This document shows positions 1 through 11,926 of a stretch of 64,000 bases of DNA, piece after piece. The notes beneath the pieces were generated by a model, which did no database searches, was not told where the DNA came from, and was given only the letters and a program-made list of their open reading frames with translations. How positions within the stretch are numbered: the first letter of the stretch is position 1; each line of letters starts with the position of its first letter. The stretch spans positions 1,054,001-1,118,000 of the forward strand of contig JAMYHL010000002.1 of assembly GCA_025531455.1 (NCBI GenBank), given 5' to 3'. Source of the stretch: Apiotrichum sp. Y4204. Taxonomy: Eukaryota; Basidiomycota; Tremellomycetes; Trichosporonales; Trichosporonaceae. A program made the position numbers and the translations under genes.

Positions 1-1036
1 ATCGCCACGGCCTCCGTCGTCCCAACAGCACAGCAGCCCCGCCTTCTTGGTTCCCGTCCCGAGACGTCCCCACGCCACGAGCTCAGCGGGTCGGATTGGA
101 TCGTCGCGCACTATCACTTGCGACGTAAAGTGTGCGTGGTAACGGAGGTAGTCACCAGGATAAACGAGGTACTCTCCGCCAAATCGCGGCCCAAGGCCCA
201 TGCGCAGCCCGCGCTCGTGCATTGCGTCGAACGCGTCCACCAGAGCTGCGTCGCGCACGGATTGCGGAAACGGGAACGGTTCGGAGGAAAGCCCCGCCGT
301 TTCCTGCGGCACAAGCTCGGGCAGGACAGGCGTGGCGGGGACGACGGTGAATATGTTCGAGTTCTCCGCGGTCGGAAGTGGGGGCGCAGCCTTCTCTTTT
401 TCCTCCTTCTTCTCCTCGGAAGCAGCAGCGATAGCCGCAGCGTACACCCTCTCCACCTCTTCGGCGTCATCTCCAGCAGCGAGCGCCGCCGCCCTAGCGG
501 CCTCGGCGCGCTTCTTTGCCCGCTCCACGCGCTTCAGGCGCGCCTTTTCGTCCCGCGCGCCAAACGCCGCCCGCGACGCCGCGACCCGCGCCTCTTCCTC
601 TACCCGCATGCGTTCCGCCAATGCCCGGGACCGCGCGACTCGCGCGGCTGTGCGCTCCGCTACGAGCTCGGCGGGCGGCGGGGCGGTCGATGTCGGGACC
701 GGAACGAGGTGTGCCGCGCCTTATGTCAGTAAACCTCGCTGGAAATTGGGATTTTGGGCTCACCGATGCGCACGAGGTGTGCGGCCTCCTCCATCATGAG
801 CGTCACTGGAAGTCCTAGGAACGCGTTCTGCTGCACCACGCCTGGGAGTGTGCCGGCGCGCAGGCCCGAGATGTCGTATTTGCAGTGAAGGGTCGCCGCC
901 GCTGGGTGTCAGTCTGAAATTGTGGTGACCTCGGGGGGGGGGGGGCCTCACTCTGCGCGTCCCAGACGGTCGCGACGCCGTCGACGACGTACAGCGGGAT
1001 GCTGCCGCTCGGCTCGCCGGGCTTGTCGAGTGACAT
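1..1036 (-). CDS. SEN34: tRNA-splicing endonuclease catalytic subunit Sen34 (3' part cut off by window edge)
   Basis: Sen34 is one of the two nuclease subunits of the tetrameric tRNA-splicing endonuclease and cuts the 3' splice site of intron-containing pre-tRNAs. I read three exons (952-1036, 764-901, <1-719), with introns carrying CTGAC-type branch points. The start is MSLDKPGEPSGSIPLYVVDG. Exon 2 encodes the family motif GTLPGVVQQNAFLGLPVTLM, a long Ala/Glu/Arg-rich linker follows, and the C-terminal nuclease domain reads FGGEYLVYPGDYLRYHAHF then GTGTKKAG. The Tyr, the His and the Lys of the GTGTKKA segment match the catalytic triad of this family. The last codons lie beyond base 1. It is divergent from LSM2, with about 250 bp between the two start codons. 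Intron 1 has a 13-base C run immediately after its 5' splice site. The family call is very secure; the C-terminus cannot be seen. Confidence 0.93.
933..945. repeat. 13-base poly-G (poly-C on the gene strand) tract in SEN34 intron 1
   Basis: An uninterrupted run of 13 G lies in the first intron of SEN34. In the transcript it becomes C13 starting six bases into the intron, right behind the 5' splice site. Confidence 0.95.
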
Positions 1037-1284
1037 GGATGCGAGGGGGGAGTGGATGGATGTTGGATGTGAGGAACGAGTTGCGATGGTCTCTCTAGTT
1101 GAACTTTCTGGCCACGGGTGGCGATTCGGCTCAAAATGTGGGATTGTACACGTCATTATGAAAGAGTGATAATCAACTGGCTCTGGCTTGCCCCTGACGA
1201 GCGTCAATATCGACAACCTCGAACTCGAGTTGTAGGCTTGGTTTGTTGTTGTTTCCGACCATTCCTCTCATACACTCGGCACAG

Positions 1285-2056
1285 ATGGTACGTTCCCCGT
1301 CTTGGTATTTGCTAACATCAGCTTATCTTCTCGTGAGTGCGGTACGAGCCGAGACGTGCTGGTACCTTGCCGATTCCCACCTGCACCGCCAACCTCAACT
1401 CGACTGCTCTCAGCATTGCACCAAGCCGCATACTCACACCAGATTCTTCAAGACGCTCACGGATCAGGTGATCACGGTCGAGCTCAAGAACGACCTGTGC
1501 ATCACCGGGACGCTGAAGAGTGTGGACCAGTGAGTGGGATCTGGCGCGTCTGTTTGGCAATGGATATAACTCGAGGGCGGGATGGCAAGGAAGCTGGATC
1601 CGCTTTCTGTGGTCCATCTCCCTGCATGTAAGGCTGTGTATGTCCCTAAACTACTTATCAGCCGCTGTGCAACTTTATATTCCTCTTGATATTTTGTTCT
1701 TTGCTCCTGACCGCGTCTCATCGGATCTTGCATGCATTGCTCACTCCAGGTTCCTCAACATTCGGTTAGACGGCATCCGCGTCGAGGACCCCGAGAGGCA
1801 CCCCCATCTCGTGAGTTGACATCTGTCGGGAAACATCGTGTAGAAGGTCGACTTCATATCAAGTCGCAATTACCCCCACCTGACACCTTTCCCCACGCTT
1901 TCCTCCCTTACTCGACTCCTCCGCTGACCCCAGCTCGCCGTCAAGAACATCTTCATCCGCGGCTCAGTCGTGCGCTACGTCCGCATGCCCGCACGTGCCG
2001 TCGACACCACCCTCCTCGAGGATGCGACGCGCCGCGAAGCACGCAACACAAAGTAG
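1285..2056 (+). CDS. LSM2: U6 snRNA-associated Sm-like protein LSm2
   Basis: LSm2 is a subunit of the Lsm2-8 ring that binds the U6 snRNA 3' end and of the cytoplasmic Lsm1-7 decay ring. Exons are 1285-1287, 1322-1332, 1443-1529, 1750-1810 and 1934-2056, giving 94 residues. The first exon is only the ATG, and the second is an 11-nt microexon. Joining them produces the family N-terminus MLIFSFFKTLTDQVITVELK. Sm motif 1 (TVELKNDLCITGTLKSVDQ) and Sm motif 2 (IRGSVVRYVRMP) are both present, and length is normal for LSm2. The 34-nt first intron has a CTAAC branch point 5 nt before AG. Without the two 5' microexons the protein would lack its first helix, so this splicing is functionally forced. It diverges from SEN34. 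Confidence 0.96.
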
Positions 2057-2325
2057 ATGATGGAATGGGGGAGATGTTGATACCGCCGCATGTATCATAT
2101 ACCACGCTCCAAACTAATTGTCACTCACGTTGTCTCGTCTCGAGGGTTGGATTATCACTACTGACGCCGAACGCAAATGCTCTAAAGCAAACCTCATCGG
2201 CGAAGACGAACAGCAACTGGAAGAGTGTGGACAGGCGACTTTGACTACAGACCAAGATTCATACTCCACGCTACATACATCCTAAATGCCCTCGTCCGGT
2301 CCATGCGCACCCTCTACACCCGTCT

Positions 2326-3555
2326 TCACTTCCTCGCCCGCTCTACAGACAACTCATCGTCGCCGCCGCGCAGCGTCCCCGTCTCGTCAAAGGCCACCCG
2401 CGCCTCATGCAGGATGACAACATCGTCGCCGTCCCCGCGACACCTCCGGTCAAAGCGCTCCGCCATGCCGTCTGCGAGGTTGGCTGGCGGCTCCCATGTA
2501 GACTCGTTCATGGGATAACCATCCCATTTTACGAGGTACATAAAAGCGATCCCCGTCCCCGTAGGAAGGCGGCGACGGCTGCGAGTTAGTAAGATGACTG
2601 GCAGACTTGCTGCTACAGGACAACTGCGGTACTTACCCGACGATCTCTTCAACTACGTACCTCTCCTCGTCTCCTTGCTCGACAATCGTCCTCTGCTTAC
2701 GGCGCAGAAGACAATTGTACCGAATACACACATCCGACAAAGGCTCGGCAACGCTGGAGTCGCCGTTCGCCTCACGCGCCACGCAGTCGGGGCACGTTCA
2801 CTCGCGCACATTGGAGCCCGGCGCTCCGATCGAGTCCCCGGCGCAGCCCCAGTGACACCAGCCCTTACAGCGGCTGCACTGCACCTCCTCAAGCCTCATC
2901 CGGAGTGTCTGCCATGCCTTGGCGAGCGGCGGCCATTCGCCGTCACCGCGGCGGCGGCCATCGCTCATCTTTAGCCGGGGCTTTTGTGCGGCCCGGGGTG
3001 TGGCGGCCGTGGCGGCAGGCGTGGCGGCAGGCGGGGCGGCAGCAGCGGACGGGGCGGCGGTAGCAGCAGTAGGCTGTGCGGCGGTATCATGTAGGTCTTG
3101 TTCGAGCTGCTGTAACCTTTGCTCCAGCAAGACACATCGCTGCTCCATCTCAGCCTTGGCCGCGATGGCCTCCTCTTTGGCCGCGATGGCCTCCTCTTTG
3201 GCCGCGACGGCATCCACCTCCGCCGCGCTGGCCGCCACCACTTGTTGCCGCAGATCCGCGATCTCGGCGTCGCTGTCGGTGTCGAGGCGTCCGTTGTCTT
3301 TACAAAGTTCGCGCCGAACCTTGCGCACTTTATCTTCCTGAATGTCAGCATGTTGGCGACGGACGGACGTACGAGGTGGCCGTTTTTAATGTGGAGCCTT
3401 TGCACCGAAAGCGCAGTCTGCTTTGATACCCTTTCAACAGTCTCGATCCTTTCGGCCTGTCACCTGTTAGAACGGAGGCCTGGAGAAGGGGGGCATACCA
3501 GAAAATCGTTCTCGGCACTTAGTCGGTCTGGGTGTTCTTTGGGGGGAAACAGCAT
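2326..3555 (-). pseudogene. Coiled-coil, PHD-like and chromodomain protein with in-frame TGA
   Basis: Four exons (3499-3555, 3373-3456, 2637-3337, 2326-2578) total 1095 nt, which is 365 codons in one frame. The N-terminus is coiled coil with a perfect 21-bp tandem repeat encoding AAKEEAI twice. An Ala/Pro/Thr-rich linker follows, then a PHD-like half finger CSRCKGWCHWGC and, further on, TCPDC. The C-terminal chromodomain starts ERYVVEEIVG, crosses an intron and continues YLVKWDGYPMNESTWEP, so the aromatic-cage positions are present. One TGA at 2798-2800 interrupts the frame exactly where PHD fingers have the conserved Trp two residues before CPxC; TGG would restore it. No convincing intron removes the stop. 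The first Cys pair of a full PHD is not visible. The product may be a nuclear histone-methyl reader. It is labelled pseudogene because of the stop, but sequencing error, RNA editing or readthrough remain possible. Confidence 0.72.
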
Positions 3556-4695
3556 CGCGAAAGATAACGAGTGTGTAGAGCGAGGACAAGAGAGGAAAGT
3601 GAGTGCCTATATGTCTTGCCACCGGTGTCAGTTGCGCTCGCTCGTCATTTGCCGCTGTGTTTACTGTCGCCATGTCGCCGGCGCGCGAGGCTGTATCCGG
3701 CCATCCGGGCCTGTCGTTTCATCAGCTCGTCGAGTCTGTCACGCATGCGCCCGCCCACGCGCGTCGGGTGCTATGGAGAGGAGAAGCGGCAGGCAGAGTC
3801 GAGCAGAAGATAAATCGAACAAGCTACACGAGGCCTCCAGCAACGGAGATCCGGGGATCGCCTCCTCACGCGGCGACCGTGCCGCGCCGTGCCGCCGTGA
3901 CGCCTTGCGCCCTGCGCTTTGCCTCGTCAGACGGGCCAGCTATTCGACGATCCGTCGTGGGCTGGATTTCGTGCCAGTTCGAAGTCGCGCAGCAGCGCCA
4001 ACACGCAAATGTTCTAGCGGCGGGGGGTGGCAGGTTTGCAGGTTGCAGGTTGCAGTTCGCAGTGTCGGGAGTCATTCGCCGCCCAGTTAAAAAACCGCGA
4101 CCCGGCTCCAACTTGCCATCTGAGCCGTCGCCGCACACACGCGAGAGTCCGAGACGACGTCGCGACGGTGACCCGGTGATCCAACGCTTGACCACGACCG
4201 GCGATCACGTCTAGACCGCCTCGCGCAACACGGATTGCTCGCGTTACTTGTGCCGCAAGCGCGCAAGCGGTGCCCCTGCCTCGCGGCAAGCTCGTAGCTG
4301 GCGATCCGTCGATCGATTGCCTGCGCTATTCTCAGTTCTGAAGTTAGTCAGCGACGCGCTGGAGCCTTGTCAGGAGAAAAAAGGTCGTGTTACGAGACCC
4401 TGGGATTCAGAGGAGGTAAACGCGTTAACCAAGAAGAGAAGTTGCAATTGCTGCAAGTGAAGAGTGTGGGAAACAACAACATTCGTCGTGAATCGATGCT
4501 CCATTCTTGGCCGCTGATCATCGTTTTCCAGGTGATCGGCGGTAGTAAAGGAGGTAATATTTAAAGAAGCCCTAGGTTTCACCTCCACCTTGACTGATCC
4601 GATCCACGCGCGCTTGTTGCTCGACGCGTTTCTTGCCGCCGTAATCATCATCGCCATCACTGTCGTCATCCCCAACATTCTTACCTTTATCCCGG
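3556..4695. other. Intergenic region between divergent genes
   Basis: This is the shared upstream region of the chromodomain gene (minus) and the dynactin p62 gene (plus). Open frames here have poor third-position GC bias and no recognisable domain. I see no RNA gene. Confidence 0.6.
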
Positions 4696-6864
4696 ATGCC
4701 GCACGAGATCCTCTACCACTGCAGCCATCTCGAGGCGCAGCTCATGCCCCTCCCGCCGAGCTATCCTTCCTCGTTTGCCGACTTCTCCCCGCTCTCCGAC
4801 CTTTACTTCTGCGAGGAGTGCGACGCGATACGCTGCGACCAGTGCGTCGCTGCAGAGGTGGCCAGCTACTACTGCCCGAACTGCTTATTTGATGTGCCCG
4901 GAGCGAATGTTCGACAGGATCGAAACAGGTGCGTGCTGAGCTGTCTTACCATTTCTGACCCCAGATGCTCGCGGAGTTGCTTTGCGTGTCCGGAGTGCAC
5001 GACGGCCCTGTCGGTGCTTGGGACCGAAACGCTGGCAAGCTCTCAGTTGCGGTCGAGCACGTCGACCCAGGGGCGGGAAGGAGGAGGGTACATCTTGATT
5101 TGCCCTGCGTGCAAGTGGTCGAGCCGGGAGATTGGGTGGCTGTTCGAGAAGGCAGCGGGACTAGCGGGTGCGTGTGCGACATGGTCGGAGCTGATGACAG
5201 GCCAACTTGCCAAGATGTATACCGTTCCCCAGGAGGTCAATGCGGAGTTTGACGCCATCAAGGCACATCTTGAGAAATATCTCGCACAGCGTACAGCGCC
5301 CGATGTTGCACCGGGAACAGCACCGGGACACCGGCGCCTGGCATCGCGGAATATCGCGCAGATAACACAGGCGGCTCGCGGGGCGCTGAACCGCGACCTC
5401 TCGGCGCAGCCGCGACCGCGCCACAGCGTGCGCAAACCAAGCGAAAAGGTCGACAAGAAACTCTTCTGGGACGAGCTCAAGCCGTACGAGTCCGAGTCGA
5501 CATGGCGCGCGGTCGCGGTCGAGCGTGGGCTCTCGGACGTGGAACGCATGAAGGAGATGACTGGCGAGGAGGTCGTGCCGCTCGAGAGCCGATGGACGAG
5601 CGCGTGGGAGCCGCCGCGGCTGGCCAAGTGGGTTTTCTTCGCAAGGCATTTCTGACCCCAGGCACAACGTCCCCCAACGCATACCCCTCATGGCCAAGCT
5701 CACGAAGCGCTGCCCACACCCAACATGCCGCCACATCCTCATCCAGCCAGACACAAAATCTACGCGCATGCTCATCAAGATGGTCGCGTTGAATTACCTC
5801 CCCGAGATGGAGATTGGGCGGCGGCGGCTGCAGTTGCGGGACGAGCCGACGGAGATGACGGAAGACGAGATGGAGCGCCGACGGCGCGAGCGCAAACGCG
5901 CGCGCTTGCCGTACATGGGCCCTGAGAAGGATGAGGACATGGACGCTCCGATGCGGGCGGGCGAGACTGTAAGTGCATGTGGGTATTGTTCTGACTCGCA
6001 GTACTCGTTCCAACTCGCGTTCACCAACCCCCTCTACGACCTGATCCAGATCCGCGTCGGCACTGCACACCAGTCGCGGCACCTGGTTCCTCCGAACCAC
6101 CATGTGTTTATCCCGACGCCGCACTTCACCGTCGGCGCGTCCAAGGACGCGTGGGCGTACGACGATGACGACTATGACGAATCTGGCGGTGAGGACGACA
6201 TGGCGACCGCCGACGAGCGCAGCAAACGCATGAGCAGCATGCTGGGCGGCTCACTGCGTCGCGGCCGCGACGCAGGTATCGAGAAACGCGGCAACGTCAC
6301 AAAGGCAGCTCTGGAGGTGCAGGTCCTTCCTGGCGCGTCTGGTCCGATCGAGGTGAGTGAAGAGGGTTACAGGCAAAGTCTAGGGCAAAAGCCACTACTG
6401 GGCAGGGAGACTGGGGTCTGCGGCGATCGTCGCAGTGCCTCTCGACTCCCAACGTTAAATCGGTAACAACCTTTATTGTTTGCTGCCTGATGTGGATGGT
6501 TTCGTCGGACCTGGCGGAACACATCCCGGACGCATATGGTCCATTTGTGGTCCACTTGTCCTGCTATGTGCAGTCCACAGTCTTCTTGCAGGCTCCCGGG
6601 CGACCCGGGGGTCCCCGGTCCCATAGGCCTATCTGCTCGGGATCCTTGGTGCTGTCCCAGAAGAACGCCGCTCCCAACCCAGGAGCGCGATGCTGACATG
6701 TGCGTGCCTGGCCATGCGAACAGTTTGACCTCGAGATCCGCTTTACGTACCGTGTAGAGGAGGAGGGCGAGAACGAGAGCGACCCGGACGCCGAGGAGGG
6801 CAAGGACGAGTACAAGACGTTTACCTTCTGGGTCAGGGTGTGTGCCGGCGAGGTTGTGGCATAG
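4696..6864 (+). CDS. Dynactin subunit 4 (p62)
   Basis: Dynactin p62 sits at the pointed end of the Arp1 filament in the dynactin complex, the adaptor that makes cytoplasmic dynein processive. Five exons (4696-4928, 4965-5627, 5662-5968, 6002-6352, 6724-6864) give 564 residues. The N-terminal Cys-rich domain is clear: FCEECDAIRCDQCV, YYCPNCLFDVP, and after intron 1 CSRSCFACPEC. The motif HNVPQRIPLMAKLTKRCPHP and the following Cys pair region are typical of the family, and the C-terminal beta-rich part ends ...TFWVRVCAGEVVA. Three introns are 33-36 nt, while the last is 371 nt, an outlier for this window. The choice of GTGGGT at 5628 as donor is dictated by frame (RLAK joined to HNVPQ). Human symbol would be DCTN4; fungal symbols vary. 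Confidence 0.93.
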
Positions 6865-8608
6865 GTAGAGGGCTGTGGCTAGAGCTCTGGGATATACTAT
6901 ATGTTTGGGCGCGACGACACGACATGAAACGCCGCTACATACTCTTGGATGTAAACAGTTTATGCTAATGGAATCCAAGGGCGAAGGAAGGACAGTGGGA
7001 GGCCCGAGACTGCTCCTCTGAATAGATCGAGTAGAGGCACCGTTTGTGCAGGACCCCCGTGCCAGGGCTCTGGCCGTGCCCTAGAGTGTGCGTCTTCGCG
7101 CTCAAACGTATTCACGGTACAAGAAGCAGCTATATGCAGAACAGAACTGCGCACTTGCAAACCAGAACAGATGCAAGAGCAGATCAGAGTGGCAGAGTAT
7201 GCAGAGTACAAGGCGGGGAGTACATACGTGGTGCGTGGTACAGGAGACCTCGTCGCGTGCTGTGTATCATGCACCGCGCGCACCGCGTGCACGGGCGTGC
7301 AGTAATGCTATAAGCGGCCCAGCAGCTGCAGATCGGGAGACGTACGCACTCTTGTTTGCTCTGCTTGGCACAAGGACAACAGACCGGCAGCGAGACAACA
7401 TTTAACACCGAGACAACGACGCCGCGGGCCACACAGAGGCGCCGTCATCGTGATCCGTGAATTGTGTCGGCGTGCCATTCTCGGCGCATTCTTGGGTTCT
7501 CTTTTCCCATCTTGGTCATCACCATCACCAACACCTTGAGCGGTATCACCACCATCACTACAGTATCATCTATCACAACACTCGGCAGGGAACGAAAACA
7601 CCCTCAGTTCTACTCCCCCACACTGCCCCCTCCGCCCTCGTCTCGACCTCAACCTCCTCTCCCGGTTCCCCGCGGTGGCTTTGACGGCCTGTGCGCTGCA
7701 AGCTGGTCACCGCGGCCCGTGGCTTGACAACGACCACCGCTTTGGGTCTTTAGGAGCGAAGGTGCACGCCTCACTTCGCTAGCTTCGCTCGCTCCTCGCC
7801 GCGCTCGCCACCGAGTCTCGACCCGACGCCCGACGCCCGACGCCCACATCGCATCTCCACACTCAACCATCCCTCCCACACACCTTTACTCTTCGGCCTC
7901 GTCGTCCATCCCCGCCCGCTCGTATGCCGCCCTCCCCGCCCGGCGGACTCGTATCAGCCCCGCCATAACCATACGCGGTCCCTCACTAGCTCATGTGCGT
8001 TCCCTCCCCAAACGGCCAATTGCCTGTTGCGGCCACTGCTCCCGTGTCCTACACCTTGTGCGCACCTCTCCCGCTCGCGTGTTGTCACTACTATGTCGCG
8101 CGAGCTGCGCAAGTCGCGAGTCGCGAGTCGCGGGTCCCCGTGCGTGCGCGCTTGCTTCGCTGGCCCTACTCTAGTCTTGTGGTGGCTGTTTGCCATGACA
8201 TTTCGCTATCTCTCTGCACGATCTCTTCCCCGCTGTGGATGCTGTGGGAACTCGTCTAGAAGAGGTGAGGGATCGCGAGAGGCACCATCTTGGCCCAAAC
8301 TCGCGATCCCCTCTGCATCTCTCTGCATGTCTCGCAGTGCTTTGTTGCATCATGCTGTCGCTGTATCTGTGTGTTGTTGTCTCTGTCTCTGTCTCTGTGC
8401 ATCTGTGGCCCCTTTGGTTCGTTCCTCTCTGTGCGCTGTTCCTCGATTGTATCTCTCCGTCACCCGCGTGGGCCCCCTTATCCTCCCCCCCTCCTCGATC
8501 CTCCTCGATCCCCTCCAACCCACCATCCATTAAGCTCTCAACGCTTCCCAACTTGGCAACCAACCTACAGTGACCGTGGACCCGTGCTAACACTCGACAG
8601 CCAGCAGC
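6865..8608. other. Intergenic region and long 5' leader
   Basis: No gene seen. The part from about 7500 on is CT-rich with ATC/ACC low complexity near 7515-7575, as expected for a fungal promoter and 5' UTR. A possible 5' UTR intron would run from the AGGTGAGG near 8263 to the CTAACACTCGACAG ending at 8600, just before the start codon at 8609; this is an inference. Confidence 0.5.
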
Positions 8609-11600
8609 ATGTCGGATTACATGGCCCCCGCGCCGTTTCCAGACGCGCCGAAACGGCGTTCCACAGGAACCTCCGACGCCCTGCAGTACTACTGGTCCGC
8701 GTCTGCCGGCGAGCGGTCAGGATCCTTCTCCTCGTCTCTCGGCATCAGTCCAATCCAGTCCTCCCCACGCGCAATCCTCGACTCTCCCTACACTCTTTCT
8801 CCCAATCCGCCTCTACATCAAACGCGGTCCAACGTCTCGCTGCAAGAGCTTGTCGGACAGGAGGCAGGACAGGAGCGCCGACGAGAAGGAGGGACCAACG
8901 CCATCTCTCCGATGCTGCCCAGTGCCATCCTTCAGCGCGAAGCCAACGCGTTTGCAGAGAGCATACCTCGCGATCCCGACTTGGCCTCCTCGACGGGGCC
9001 CAGTAATCGCCGCATACATCTTCTGTCTTACTCGAGTGATCGCCTAAGCGCAATGTCGTCTGACCCCTCCGCCCCTTCCTCGGCACAGAACGACACTCCA
9101 CCGAGTCCGACCTCGAGTCATTCCGCCGACAGCGAGTACTCCCTTGTCGAGAACGAGACGCCCACAACTGCCGCCCCGCCCCCCGCGCCCGACGTTGCAT
9201 CCGCACGCGTGGGCCGAGTGAACCCCGCGCACCGGCGAGGGCTGGTCGACACGGATGGGCAGCTTGGTGTGCTTCTCGATCCGTCGTTTGAAGAATGGGC
9301 ACATCAGCGATCATGGGAATCGTCCTCAACACCAGTCAGCCCTCCCATCGTCTCGCCTCATGAGTCATGGCAGCAGACTCCGCGACAGAGCGTCCCAACC
9401 GAGCGGCCGTTTGCTTCCCCGTCAGAATGGTCCGCCAAGTCGTCAGCCTCGCATGACAGCGATCGCACGCCGCGTAACAGCACCTTCCCTTCTGGACCCA
9501 ACACCTCACGACCTTCGAGCAGTAGTAGCAAACCTGCCCACGGCGGTGGGCTGCTCTTCATCGCGCCACCCGACGTATCACGACGTAGCCTGGACAATCT
9601 GCAGCGCGATATAGTCGGACTCGGACTGGACGCCCGGGGCCCACGTGGGCAACGTGTTGGCCTGTCCATAAACAACAGCACACCAGCGCTATCCCTCACA
9701 CTCGACGAGTCGGACACACCACACAGCGCCCCGGCCCACAAGACGTCCTTCGATGACATTGACATTACCCGCACACGGCCGACGTCGTTCAATCCACATT
9801 CAACAACCCCCTTGGGGACACCAACACGGCCAACACGCTTGGGCACACCATCACGCGAGCGCCAACTCGATCCGCGGCCGCCCAACGGTTCATCTCCTGT
9901 TAATTTCCGGCGAAGCCCAGAACCGCCCCCGAAGAGCGAGCTCCGGAGACCGTGAGTCCGAGTATGTGCATGTCCTGACATCCAGATCACCAACGCCGCC
10001 GTTACCCCCGAAAGCGACAGTCGCCTCACCGGAGGAGTACAAGAGCGATAAGAATGGCCCTCCCCTGCCCACCATTATCAACACGCCCCACACCCCTGAC
10101 CACCCGCAGCGCTCAACAACTGTACCGATCGCCCCCTCTGCGCGCTCAACAGGCTCGCCGCGCTCACGCTCAATACCACCGCCGGAGTTGACAACGTCGA
10201 GCACCATTCAGGATCTCCAGAGAATGCTGGGCGGCGCGATCGATGAAATTGGCCTGGTTGACTCACGAGATGTCCCGCCCCCTATGGTCGGTGAGCCTAG
10301 CAAGGAGAAGCCCCAGCAAGTCCTGCAGAGTCTCCCCCCACGGTCGACCTCCACAGCGGCGAACGATGGCGCCCAAGCGCCAATAGCGCCATTCGCCTCC
10401 TCCACCCATCATCGTGGTTCTGGATCGCACGGCTCTGGTGCTCTCGCCTCTGCGGGTCACGCCCTCATGGGAGGAACGATTGCAGCCGCGGCGACGACCA
10501 AGGGCAACGTGTCGCGTCACGTCCGCAAGGCTTCATCGATACTCTCGATACGTTCCAGCAACTACTCCCTCCACTCTCCCACAGGCGCCAACTTCAACGG
10601 TATCACTCTCCCGCAGACGCTGCCGCCGGCTGTGCTTTATGGGAACATCAAGGCGCTCAAGACATCAGGGGAGCGTGCGCGTGCGTACTCGCGCAGCATT
10701 GTGGAGTTGAGTCGAGCCGACTCTGGCTTACGGGAACTGTGTGCCAATATTCGTGAGTACACTTGGTGGATCATTGGCTGACTGTAGAATACCGGTCCGG
10801 ACCGCTGTCGCGATCGAGGCAGGGGGTTGGGATGGGGATACCCCCGAGCCTCGGCGCAGCCCTAACTGCCCCTCCTGGAATGAGGAACGTCTCGGCGGGC
10901 TCCGAGTTCCCCATGCGACCCGACGCGTACTCCGCTCGCGAGATATCTGTGCGCAACCTCGAACCCGCAGATGAGCCGACCGCACTGCCTCCAAATCTGC
11001 CCTTCCCCAACCTGCAGCTGCAGACTGCGGCTGTCAAAGCGTCGGGTTCGATGCAGAGCATTGCAAGCCACGCGTCCAGCCGGCGCCCTGGGTTCCTCTC
11101 CGCCTTCGGCCGTCTCAAGAAGGACAAGGAGAACACGACTCTGGGCCCACCGACTGGTGCGCTCACCAATCTGAACCCCACGGCCTCGTCCTCCAAGCGC
11201 GACCTCCGCCCGCACGCCTCCCCTGGCTCTCGTCACAGCTCGGAAGAGGCCCAGACTCCGACTCAGACTCCGGCTCATACTCCGACGCCGAGTCACAGTC
11301 AGATTCGGACTCCGAGCCATACCTCGAACCACTCGCAGAGCTTGCCTCCGTCTCAGAACCACTCCCAGCCGCAGTCCCAGAACCACTCCCAGCCGCAGTC
11401 TCAGAGCCATACTCCGATCTCCGACTTCCGCACCACCCAGCCAGGATTGGCGGGCCCGCGAGGACCACGGAGACCATCTGAGGGACCTGGGCTGCGGTCC
11501 AGTATCGATACCCCTCCGCGCGCCATGTCGACTCCCCCGCGCTCGAGTCTGGACTCGAGCAAGAACTCGACGCGTACAGGTCCCGCCGGCCCTCGTCCTC

Positions 11601-11926
11601 TGCCGAGCAACGGTACATCGGCGTCAGCATCGCCTTCCCCGCTTGCCAAGAAGCTGCCCGACGCAAACGAGGATCGTATCCGGCAGTTCAGCGATCTGAT
11701 ACCGAGTGCTGAACGCGCCGTCGCCCGGGCCTATCTTCAGCGCTACGGCGAGATGAACTATGCTGTGACGTGAGTGGCTGTGTGGCGTGTGCTCAGCTCT
11801 GTGGCGTGGATCGCAGTCAAGCTCCGCACACCACAGGGCAGAAGGAAGTCCCCCTTGTCTCATGGTGCTGACATCTCCAGGGCTTATATCGAGGATGAGA
11901 AGCAGGGAGCCCTGATGCGCGCATGA
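8609..11926 (+). CDS. Large Ser/Pro/Thr-rich protein of unknown function with conserved-looking C-terminus
   Basis: Four exons (8609-9951, 9986-10752, 10788-11769, 11881-11926) give 1045 residues. Most of the chain is disordered, with Ser, Pro and Thr runs, many SP/TP sites (possible proline-directed kinase targets) and PPLPPK-type segments that could bind SH3 domains. A 24-bp unit encoding SQNHSQPQ is tandemly repeated around 11354-11401. Only the C-terminus looks folded: DRIRQFSDLIPSAERAVARA, a short helical stretch with YGEMNYAV, and AYIEDEKQG after the last intron. This resembles a small helical (CUE- or UBA-like) module, but I cannot name the family. The start is the first ATG after a possible 5' UTR splice acceptor. 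It may be a signalling or polarity scaffold; that is inference only. Confidence 0.82.
11354..11404 (+). repeat. 24-bp tandem repeat inside the Ser/Pro-rich gene
   Basis: Two adjacent copies of a 24-bp unit encode SQNHSQPQ within a His/Ser/Gln/Pro-rich stretch. The unit length is a multiple of three, so the frame is kept. Confidence 0.8.

Noticed and set aside
3119..4090. 323-codon plus-strand frame
   Set aside because: Its first half is the antisense shadow of the chromodomain gene coiled coil; the second half has no bias or domain.
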